NCBI GenBank assembly: GCA_947165105.1
Contig: CAMUZC010000113.1
Span: 1-5,090 of the forward strand
Length of the DNA: 5,090 bases
Source: an uncultured Lachnospiraceae bacterium
GTDB lineage: Bacteria > Bacillota_A > Clostridia > TANB77 > CAG-508
Direction of reading: 5' to 3'
The notes under the pieces were generated by a model that saw only the letters and a list, made by a program, of their open reading frames with translations, was not told where the DNA came from and made no database searches. The translations under genes and the position numbers were made by a program. Shown one piece after another: positions 1 to 5,090 of this stretch (its first letter is position 1; each line of letters opens with the position of its first letter).

Positions 1-60
1 ATTTAATTTAACTCATGATTAATTTAAGTTAATAATTAATTATCCATTTTAATTAATTTA
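1..60 (-). other. AT-rich 3' flank with second stop codon
   Basis: Only 6 of 60 bases are G or C. Immediately after the stop at 61-63, positions 58-60 give a second in-frame TAA, a tandem stop. No canonical AATAAA hexamer and no hairpin followed by a T-run is seen in this short stretch, so the polyadenylation site is not identified. No GTAAGT/GTATGT-like splice donor is visible near the stop. Confidence 0.5.
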
Positions 61-3000
61 TTAATTTTCGGGATTATCCCACATTTTAGTTTTTCCAGCA
101 TTAACCCAAGCAGCAATTACTTCAGGCACAGCCCAAGTTAATTTGTCTCTTTTTAAATGTCCAAATATATCATCACAAGTTTTAGTATTATCCCAATAGC
201 CATTATCCCATAAGAAAGTACTTGCTTGATATCTTCTAGTAAGTCCAATATAATGTTTACCCCAGGCAATTCTTGCTTCAGTATTATTTTTATTAATAGC
301 ACCCATTTCACCAGCAATAATATTATAACCTTTACTAACATATTTGTTATATAAAGAAATAAATTTATTATCTAGTTCATTTTGATATTCCTCAGTAAAT
401 TCAGATAATTCCATATCAGGATTCATAGCGAAATCATATGGAGCATACATATGAACACTTAAAATTAATTTATTATTATCTGGATTATATTTTTTATCAT
501 TAGGGAATTTAAATGGAGATCTCATAGTGGCGTCATATCCTGCGGATAAAGCTGTTGCCATAATAAATCTTTTTTCATTATTTCCACCTGTTTCTCTTAT
601 GGCTTTATGGATAAGTTGGTGGAATTCATTTAATACATCAGCTGCTTCTTGACAAGTCCAGTCTTCGGGGTTGTACCACCATTCATAAGTATGTCCAATT
701 AATCTTGGTTCATTGAGTCCTTCGAAAATTAAATGATGGTCATATCCATTATTAAAGGCAATGGCAATTTGTTTCCATACATTGTAGATGAATTTTTCAG
801 ATTGTTCTATATCTTTATTTAATGGATAGTATCCTTTACCATATTGTAATGGGAAAATATTTGGTTGAGCGTTATCGTGGTGGGTATTAAGAATTACATA
901 AAGACCGGCTTTAATACACCAATCAACAACAGTTTTTACTCTTTTCATCCATTCAGGGTCTATAGTATATTTATCATCAATTAAATGATTATGCCATGTA
1001 ACAGGAATTCTTATGGCTTTAAATCCAGTTTTTACTAAATAATGAATTAATTCTTCATCAGTTTCTGGATTACCCCAGCATGTTTCAGATTCTAATCCTT
1101 GATTTTGGGATGAATTCCATGCATCAAAGGTATTACCTAAATTCCATCCGAATCCCATTTCATCTACTATTTGTTTTGCAGTGACTTTATCATCGAATTC
1201 TACTTCATCATGATCTATTACCATACCTAGTGTTTCATATGTTTCTACTGGTTCTATAGCAAATACTTCGGGATTTTCTTCTAATGGGGTTTTACCAGCT
1301 TTAATATATTCTTTAATTAATTCTTCATTTTCCCATTCTAATTGATCTCTTTTTAAATGACCAAAGATATCATCACATGTTTTAGAATTATCCCAATAAC
1401 CATTATCCCATATGAATGCAGAAAATTGTAATTTTCTACCACTTTCAATGTAGTATTTTCCCCATGCTATTCTTGCTTCAGTATTATTTTTGTTAACGAA
1501 TCCCATTTCACCAACAATAACGTGTATACCCCTATTTACATATTTTCTATATACTTGTTTAAAGTTGTCATATAATTGAAGTCTGTATTCTTCAGTAAAT
1601 TCTGCATTGTCCATATCTGGTTTCATAACAAGTTCATATGGAGCATACATATGTACACTTAAAATTAATTTATTATTATCTGGATTATATTTTATATCAC
1701 TAGGGAATTCTAAAGGAGAATTAATGGTTGCATCATATCCAGCTGAAAGAGCTGTTACCATAATAAATCTTTTTGCATTATTTCCACCTGTTTCTCTTAT
1801 GGCTTTGTGGATAAGTCTGTGGAATTCATTTAATACATCAGCGGCTTCTTGACAAGTTTTATCATTTACTTGGTAGGACCATTCGTATTTCATGCCTATC
1901 ATTCTGGGTTCATTGAGACCTTCGAAGATTAAATGATGATCATATCCATTGTTAAAAGCATTGGCAATTTGTTTCCAGACATTGTAGATGAATTTTTCAG
2001 ATTCGACTATATCTTTTTTTAAGGGATAGTATCCTTGACCATATTTTAATGGATCTTCTCTTTGATCAGCATTGTCATGATGAGTGTTTAAAATTACATA
2101 TAAACCTCTTTCTATGCACCAATCAACAACAGTTTTAACTCTTTTCATCCATTCAGGATCAATAGTATATTTATCATCGATTAAATGATTGTGCCAAGTT
2201 GTTGGAATTCTGATAGCTTTAAATCCAGTTTGAACAAGGAAATCAATCAATTCAGTTGTAGTTTCAGGATTTCCCCAGCAAGTTTCAGAATCAAGTCCTT
2301 GATTTTGTGAAGAATTCCATGCATCAAAGGTATTTCCTAAATTCCATCCAAATCCTAATTGATCAATTATATCTTTAGAAGTTACATTTTTAAGAAATTC
2401 TTTTTCTCCATAATCTAAAATCATAGTAGTATCATCATAAGTTTCTAAAGGTTCAACTGCAAATAATTCAACTTCATCAGATAAAGGCCTTTGACCAGCT
2501 CTTATTAAAGCATTAATAAATGTAGGGACAGTCCATTCTAATTCATTTCTTTTTAGATGTCCAAAGATATCATCACATGTTTTAGAATTATCCCAATAAC
2601 CATTATCCCATATGAATGCAGAAAATTGGAATTTTCTACAACTTTCTAGATAGTATCTACCCCAATTTGTCCTAGCTTGAGTATTGTTTTTATTAACAGC
2701 ACCCATTTCACCTACTACAACATGGTATCCATTTTGTACAAATTTTTTATAAATAGTGGTGAATTTTTCATAAAGTTCAGCTCTATATTCAAGAGTAAAT
2801 TGAGTCAAAGTCATATCTGGATTCATAGCGAAATCATATGGTGCATACATATGTACACTTAAAATTAATTTATTTTCTTTATTATATTTTGAATCATCGG
2901 GGAATTTGAATGGGGATTTAACAGTGGAGTCATATCCGGCAGCTAAAGCTGGTAACATAATAAATCTTTTTTCATTATTTCCTCCACTTTCTCTTATGGC

Positions 3001-4959
3001 TTTAACAGCAAGTCTGTTATATTCATTTAATGTCATAGCAGCTTCTAAACATGTATCATTGTTTACATCATACCACCATTCTTGGAGCATTCCTTTCATT
3101 CTTGGTTCATTAAGAGATTCAAAAATTAAATGATGATCATATCCATTATTAAAAGCTAAAGCAATTTGTTTCCATACATTATATATGAATTTTTCAGATT
3201 CTGGTGCATCTTTTTTTAATGGGAAATATCCTTCAGCATATTTAAGTGATTCTTTTTTATAATCAGCATTATCATGATGAATGTTAATTATAACATATAA
3301 ACCTTTATCTATACACCAATCAACTACAGTTTTTAATCTATTCATCCATTCTGGATTAATAGTATATTTATCATCAATAAAATGATTATGCCAAGTAACA
3401 GGAATTCTTATGGCTTTAAATCCAGTTTTAACCAAAGTATCTATAAGTTCAGGGGAAGTTCTTGGATTTCCCCAGCATGTTTCAGAATCTAAACCTTGAT
3501 CTAATTCATCTGGATTCCATGCATCAAAAGTATTACCTAAATTCCATCCAAAACCTAATTCATCTATGATTTCTTTTGAATTAATTTCATCACTGAAATA
3601 AATTGATTTTCTATAATCTTTAAGGGCTAAAAATTTATTAAATGTACTTATTGGTTCTGAGATATATATTTGATTTTGTGGATCATCTCCTAATGGCTTT
3701 TGACCTGATTCTATTAAAGCACTGATAAAGTTTCCATTTTCCCAAGTTAATTGTTTTCTTTGAAAATGTCCAAAGATATCATCACAAGTTTTAGTATTAT
3801 CATAATAACCATTATCCCATATAAATGCAGAAAATTGGAATTTTCTACAACCTTCTACATAATATTTACCCCATGCAATTCTAGCTTGAGTATTATTTTT
3901 ATTAACAGTACCCATTTCACCTACTACAACATGGTATCCTTTAGCTACATATTGTTTATAAATTGTTGTGAATTTTTCATAAAGTTCAGCTCTATATTCA
4001 GCAGTAAATTCATTCATAGTCATATCTGGATTCATAGCAAAATCATATGGAGCATACATATGTACACTTAAAAGTAATTTATTATTGTCTTCATTATATT
4101 TTGAATCATCAGGGAATTCAAAAGGTGAATTAATAGTAGCATCATATCCGGCTGAAAGGGCTGTGACCAAAATAAATCTTTTTACATTATTTCCACCGCT
4201 TTCTCTTATGGCTTTATGGATAATTTTATGATATTCATTCAAAACTTTAGCTGATTCAATACATGTCTCATCATTTTTATCAAACCACCATTCATGTTTC
4301 ATACCTATCATTCTTGGTTCATTGAGTCCTTCGAAAATTAAATGATGATCATATCCGTTATTAAAAGCCATGGCAATTTGTACCCAAACATTATATATAA
4401 ATTTTTCAGATTCTACGGCGTCTTTTAATAAGGGATAATACCCTTCTCCATATTTGAGTGGCTCATCTTTTCCATCACAGTTATCATGATGGGTATTTAA
4501 TATAACATATAATCCTCTACTTATACACCAATCAACAACAGTTTTAACTCTTCTCATCCATTGTGGGTCTATAGTATATTTATCATCAATTAAATGATTA
4601 TGCCATGTAACAGGAATTCTTATGGCTTTAAATCCAGTTTTTACTAAATAATGAATTAATTCTTCATCAGTTTCTGGATTACCCCAGCATGTTTCAGATT
4701 CTAATCCTTGATTTTGGGATGAATTCCATGCATCAAAGGTATTACCTAAATTCCATCCAAAGCCTAATTCATCTATGATTTGTTTGGATTTAATGTTACC
4801 ATTGAAGTAAATTGAGCCTCTATCTTTAACTGCATGTTCTTCATCAAATGTTATTTCTGGGTCTATTGCATAATCTTCATCGTCTTCTTCTCGGGCAAAG
4901 ACCGATATTGATAGGATAATTAAAGCAAGATATAAGGAGAAAATTAATTTTTGTTTCAT
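61..4959 (-). CDS. Secreted four-domain GH5 (GH5_4-like) endo-beta-1,4-glucanase
   Basis: This intact 1632-residue reading frame encodes a probable extracellular endoglucanase or xyloglucanase that hydrolyses internal beta-1,4-glucosidic bonds of plant cell-wall glucans. It has a signal peptide (1-22), an acidic segment (23-56) and four 367-residue GH5 domains (57-423, 460-826, 860-1226, 1260-1626). Each domain shows GWNLGNTFDAW, IRIP.TWHNH, HHDN, LNEPR, HMYAPY, GEMG and WDNGY, the pattern of GH5 subfamily 4. Predicted acid/base residues are E214, E618, E1017 and E1417; predicted nucleophiles are E348, E751, E1151 and E1551. The start is the first in-frame ATG after a stop at 5011-5013, and A lies at -3. 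The frame ends in tandem TAA codons. No dockerin, carbohydrate-binding module or intron is visible. Family and catalytic fold are secure. The exact substrate (cellulose, mixed-linkage glucan or xyloglucan) is inferred from the subfamily and cannot be read from sequence alone. Confidence 0.95.
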   Translation of the reverse strand: MKQKLIFSLYLALIILSISVFAREEDDEDYAIDPEITFDEEHAVKDRGSIYFNGNIKSKQIIDELGFGWNLGNTFDAWNSSQNQGLESETCWGNPETDEELIHYLVKTGFKAIRIPVTWHNHLIDDKYTIDPQWMRRVKTVVDWCISRGLYVILNTHHDNCDGKDEPLKYGEGYYPLLKDAVESEKFIYNVWVQIAMAFNNGYDHHLIFEGLNEPRMIGMKHEWWFDKNDETCIESAKVLNEYHKIIHKAIRESGGNNVKRFILVTALSAGYDATINSPFEFPDDSKYNEDNNKLLLSVHMYAPYDFAMNPDMTMNEFTAEYRAELYEKFTTIYKQYVAKGYHVVVGEMGTVNKNNTQARIAWGKYYVEGCRKFQFSAFIWDNGYYDNTKTCDDIFGHFQRKQLTWENGNFISALIESGQKPLGDDPQNQIYISEPISTFNKFLALKDYRKSIYFSDEINSKEIIDELGFGWNLGNTFDAWNPDELDQGLDSETCWGNPRTSPELIDTLVKTGFKAIRIPVTWHNHFIDDKYTINPEWMNRLKTVVDWCIDKGLYVIINIHHDNADYKKESLKYAEGYFPLKKDAPESEKFIYNVWKQIALAFNNGYDHHLIFESLNEPRMKGMLQEWWYDVNNDTCLEAAMTLNEYNRLAVKAIRESGGNNEKRFIMLPALAAGYDSTVKSPFKFPDDSKYNKENKLILSVHMYAPYDFAMNPDMTLTQFTLEYRAELYEKFTTIYKKFVQNGYHVVVGEMGAVNKNNTQARTNWGRYYLESCRKFQFSAFIWDNGYWDNSKTCDDIFGHLKRNELEWTVPTFINALIRAGQRPLSDEVELFAVEPLETYDDTTMILDYGEKEFLKNVTSKDIIDQLGFGWNLGNTFDAWNSSQNQGLDSETCWGNPETTTELIDFLVQTGFKAIRIPTTWHNHLIDDKYTIDPEWMKRVKTVVDWCIERGLYVILNTHHDNADQREDPLKYGQGYYPLKKDIVESEKFIYNVWKQIANAFNNGYDHHLIFEGLNEPRMIGMKYEWSYQVNDKTCQEAADVLNEFHRLIHKAIRETGGNNAKRFIMVTALSAGYDATINSPLEFPSDIKYNPDNNKLILSVHMYAPYELVMKPDMDNAEFTEEYRLQLYDNFKQVYRKYVNRGIHVIVGEMGFVNKNNTEARIAWGKYYIESGRKLQFSAFIWDNGYWDNSKTCDDIFGHLKRDQLEWENEELIKEYIKAGKTPLEENPEVFAIEPVETYETLGMVIDHDEVEFDDKVTAKQIVDEMGFGWNLGNTFDAWNSSQNQGLESETCWGNPETDEELIHYLVKTGFKAIRIPVTWHNHLIDDKYTIDPEWMKRVKTVVDWCIKAGLYVILNTHHDNAQPNIFPLQYGKGYYPLNKDIEQSEKFIYNVWKQIAIAFNNGYDHHLIFEGLNEPRLIGHTYEWWYNPEDWTCQEAADVLNEFHQLIHKAIRETGGNNEKRFIMATALSAGYDATMRSPFKFPNDKKYNPDNNKLILSVHMYAPYDFAMNPDMELSEFTEEYQNELDNKFISLYNKYVSKGYNIIAGEMGAINKNNTEARIAWGKHYIGLTRRYQASTFLWDNGYWDNTKTCDDIFGHLKRDKLTWAVPEVIAAWVNAGKTKMWDNPEN
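82..1182 (-). other. GH5 catalytic domain 4 (residues 1260-1626)
   Basis: This GH5 domain has an intact catalytic set: R1317, H1360-H1361, N1416-E1417, H1503, Y1505, E1551 and W1584. Its N-terminal part is almost the same as domain 1, but its last third diverges. It reads YNIIAGEMG for YHVVVGEMG, and GLTRRYQASTFLWDNG where the others have CRKFQFSAFIWDNG or similar. The loop after HHDN (AQPNIFPLQYGKG) and the loop after NEPR (LIGHTYEWWYNPEDWTC) are also distinctive, with aromatic and proline changes. The chain ends six residues after the domain. Confidence 0.92.
956..1149 (-). repeat. 194-bp exact repeat, copy in unit 4
   Basis: This is the partner of 4565-4758, in the same orientation, covering codons 1271 to 1335 of domain 4. 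The corresponding parts of units 2 and 3 differ from it at many silent and coding positions, so the identity is not explained by general conservation. Confidence 0.93.
1183..1281 (-). other. Interdomain linker 3 (residues 1227-1259)
   Basis: This 33-residue linker separates domains 3 and 4. It contains FAIEPVETYETLGMVIDHDEV, broken here as FAIEPVETY then ETLGMVIDHDEV, and is strongly acidic. Its close match to linker 2 shows that linkers were copied together with the domains. Confidence 0.75.
1282..2382 (-). other. GH5 catalytic domain 3 (residues 860-1226)
   Basis: This GH5 domain has an intact catalytic set: R917, H960-H961, N1016-E1017, H1103, Y1105, E1151 and W1184. After NEPR it reads EWSYQ where the other three have EWW; S1028 (codon 1876-1878) replaces a Trp in a loop that probably borders the substrate cleft. 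It also differs at YELVMKPDM, against YDFAMNPDM in the other units. Part of its C-terminal region shares a 68-bp identical DNA tract with domain 2. Confidence 0.92.
1361..1428 (-). repeat. 68-bp exact repeat, copy in unit 3
   Basis: This is the partner of 2561-2628 and encodes about residues 1178-1200 of domain 3. The run ends at a codon giving Leu here (L1177) and Phe in unit 2 (F777). Confidence 0.88.
2383..2481 (-). other. Interdomain linker 2 (residues 827-859)
   Basis: This 33-residue linker separates domains 2 and 3. It contains FAVEPLETY, nearly the same as FAIEPVETY in linker 3, followed by an Asp/Glu-rich stretch leading into TSKDIID at the start of the next domain. Confidence 0.75.
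2482..3582 (-). other. GH5 catalytic domain 2 (residues 460-826)
   Basis: This GH5 domain keeps R518, H561-H562, N617-E618, H703, Y705, E751 and W784, so it should be active. It is the most divergent copy in its N-terminal half. It reads NPDELDQGL, one residue longer than the NSSQNQGL of the other units, and is one residue shorter at KYNKENK, so the total length is unchanged. It has ESLNEPR where the others have EGLNEPR, IHHDN for THHDN, and PALAAGYDST for TALSAGYDAT. These changes lie near the catalytic cleft and could shift specificity. Confidence 0.92.
2561..2628 (-). repeat. 68-bp exact repeat, copy in unit 2
   Basis: This stretch is identical to 1361-1428 in unit 3 at an offset of exactly 1200. 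It encodes about residues 778-800, from QFSAFIWDNG to CDDIFG. Unit 1 has several differences in the same place. Confidence 0.88.
3583..3690 (-). other. Interdomain linker 1 (residues 424-459)
   Basis: This 36-residue linker separates domains 1 and 2. It contains IYISEP followed by ST-F, matching the EP-x-x-T-aromatic motif of the other linkers. It is less acidic, richer in Lys and aromatics (KFLALKDYRKSIYF), and one residue longer after the Pro than the others. Confidence 0.75.
3691..4791 (-). other. GH5 catalytic domain 1 (residues 57-423)
   Basis: This is a complete GH5 (beta/alpha)8-barrel domain. Visible active-site residues are R114 (IRIP), H157-H158 (HHDN), N213-E214 (NEP, general acid/base), H300 and Y302 (HMYAPY), E348 (GEMG, nucleophile) and W381 (IWDNG). 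Cysteines C91, C145, C233 and C392 recur in all four domains; C161 is found only here, and C371 has a counterpart only in domain 2. Residues 68-132 are encoded by DNA identical to the matching part of domain 4. The C-terminal third resembles domain 2 more than domains 3 or 4. Confidence 0.93.
4565..4758 (-). repeat. 194-bp exact repeat, copy in unit 1
   Basis: This stretch is base-for-base identical to 956-1149 (offset 3609). It covers codon 68 (the Gly of GWNLGN) through most of the Pro codon 132. At both edges the first mismatch is a silent change: F67 TTT against TTC, and P132 CCA against CCT. Confidence 0.93.
4792..4893 (-). other. Acidic N-terminal segment, linker-like (residues 23-56)
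   Basis: This segment joins the signal peptide to domain 1. It carries 12 Asp or Glu in 34 residues. From about residue 28 it aligns with the interdomain linkers: YAIDP followed by T-F, with the Pro 24 residues before the SKQIIDE that opens the domain. It is therefore the linker half of repeat unit 1 rather than an unrelated leader. No Ser/Thr/Pro-rich stretch or binding module is seen. Confidence 0.75.
4894..4959 (-). other. Signal peptide (residues 1-22)
   Basis: The N-terminus has a short basic n-region (MKQK), a hydrophobic core of Leu, Ile and Ala at about residues 5-18, and a small-residue cleavage context SVFA. Val20 lies at -3 and Ala22 at -1. The chain turns strongly acidic immediately afterwards (REEDDED), as expected after a signal peptidase site. 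No other hydrophobic segment long enough to span a membrane is seen, so the protein should be secreted rather than anchored. Confidence 0.9.
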
Positions 4960-5090
4960 TTTATATAAATTATTATTTTTTATTGAGTTTATATTTAAAG
5001 ATATTTTAGTTTATTTTATTTTAGATTATTTAAAATAAAATAAGTTTTTTATTTGAATTAAAATTATACTTTTTTTTATTATTTTTAAAT
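4960..5090 (-). promoter_or_regulatory. AT-rich 5' flank, probable 5' UTR and proximal promoter
   Basis: Only 8 of 131 bases are G or C. The start codon has A at -1, -2 and -3, which suits eukaryotic initiation, and there is no Shine-Dalgarno sequence. An in-frame stop (TAA) at 5011-5013 precedes the ATG with no other in-frame Met between them. A run of eight T on the plus strand (5070-5077) is an A tract upstream of the gene. No specific transcription start or factor site can be named. Confidence 0.5.

Larger units (their letters stand above)
64..4878 (-). repeat. Four tandem 1.2-kb coding repeats (linker plus GH5 domain)
   Basis: The mature protein is tiled by four homologous units of 402, 401, 400 and 402 residues, at residues 28-429, 430-830, 831-1230 and 1231-1632. 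The matching DNA is 3673-4878, 2470-3672, 1270-2469 and 64-1269. The GWNLGN motif recurs at residues 68, 471, 871 and 1271, spacings of 403, 400 and 400. Each unit begins with a conserved linker motif (aromatic-x-x-E/D-P) 24-25 residues before the domain proper. By hand count, domains 3 and 4 are about 75% identical (277 of 367). The array is read as in-frame internal duplication of an ancestral single-domain gene. Confidence 0.95.

Noticed and set aside
153..341. Minus-strand 62-codon frame overlapping the end of domain 4
   Set aside because: It is an out-of-frame shadow inside the main gene; its hydrophobic composition comes from reading AT-rich codons in the wrong frame.
441..453. Recurrent CATATG-containing words in every unit as a regulatory site
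   Set aside because: They encode the conserved HMYAPY motif of each GH5 domain and recur because the domains are repeats.
1607..1852. Plus-strand open frame of 81 codons antisense to unit 3
   Set aside because: It lies wholly within the GH5 gene, has no recognisable product, and is a shadow of strongly conserved coding sequence.
2677..4071. Plus-strand open frames at 2677-2862, 2906-3133 and 3751-4071
   Set aside because: The frames at 2677 and 3751 sit at the same position within units 2 and 1 and resemble each other only because the units are repeats. All three are antisense to catalytic domains.
64..4878. CRISPR array or transposon-type repeats
   Set aside because: The repeats are 1.2-kb in-frame protein domains with no short-repeat/spacer pattern, terminal inverted repeats or transposase.
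61..4959. Ciliate origin with reassigned stop codons
   Set aside because: The frame contains no internal TAA, TAG or TGA over 1632 codons and ends in tandem TAA, so nothing requires a non-standard code. A ciliate with the standard code cannot be fully excluded.
4960..4969. TTTATATAAA palindrome next to the start codon as a TATA box
   Set aside because: It ends at the base immediately before the ATG, leaving no room for a normal 5' leader; in 94% AT sequence such a word is expected by chance.

Overview
The window holds one intact protein-coding gene on the minus strand, flanked by very AT-rich DNA. The gene encodes a 1632-residue secreted protein. It consists of a signal peptide and four tandem, closely related glycoside hydrolase family 5 (GH5) catalytic domains, most like the GH5_4 endo-beta-1,4-glucanase/xyloglucanase group. 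The domains are joined by short acidic linkers.

Likely source: an anaerobic gut fungus (Neocallimastigomycota, such as Piromyces, Neocallimastix, Orpinomyces or Anaeromyces). Supporting signs are the 131 bp upstream at about 6% G+C and the 60 bp downstream at about 10%, against roughly 25-33% in two sampled lines of the coding region. The upstream region has no Shine-Dalgarno sequence and there is an A at -3. The protein is a large multi-catalytic secreted cellulase of bacterial-looking type, a known habit of these fungi; from memory, Piromyces equi Cel5A is a related four-GH5 protein. A rumen ciliate or an AT-rich bacterium is less likely but not excluded. The standard genetic code fits, since the frame is open for 1632 codons and ends in tandem TAA stops.

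Layout, read on the minus strand from right to left: 4960-5090 AT-rich 5' flank; 4894-4959 signal peptide; 4792-4893 acidic N-terminal segment; 3691-4791 domain 1; 3583-3690 linker 1; 2482-3582 domain 2; 2383-2481 linker 2; 1282-2382 domain 3; 1183-1281 linker 3; 82-1182 domain 4; 64-81 short tail; 58-63 tandem stops; 1-57 AT-rich 3' flank.

Each domain is 367 residues and keeps both catalytic glutamates and the usual GH5 active-site Arg, His, Asn, Tyr and Trp, so all four are predicted to be active. The linkers are themselves homologous, so the duplicated unit is linker plus domain (about 400 residues, 1.2 kb) and four units tile almost the whole mature protein. No fungal dockerin, CBM1 or CBM10 is visible, so as read the enzyme would be free rather than cellulosome-bound.

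The most interesting signal is in the nucleotides. A 194-bp stretch is perfectly identical between units 1 and 4, silent sites included, while the adjacent units differ at many positions. This suggests recent gene conversion or unequal exchange, or an assembly artefact. Units 2 and 3 share a shorter 68-bp identical tract, and unit 1 looks like a mosaic.
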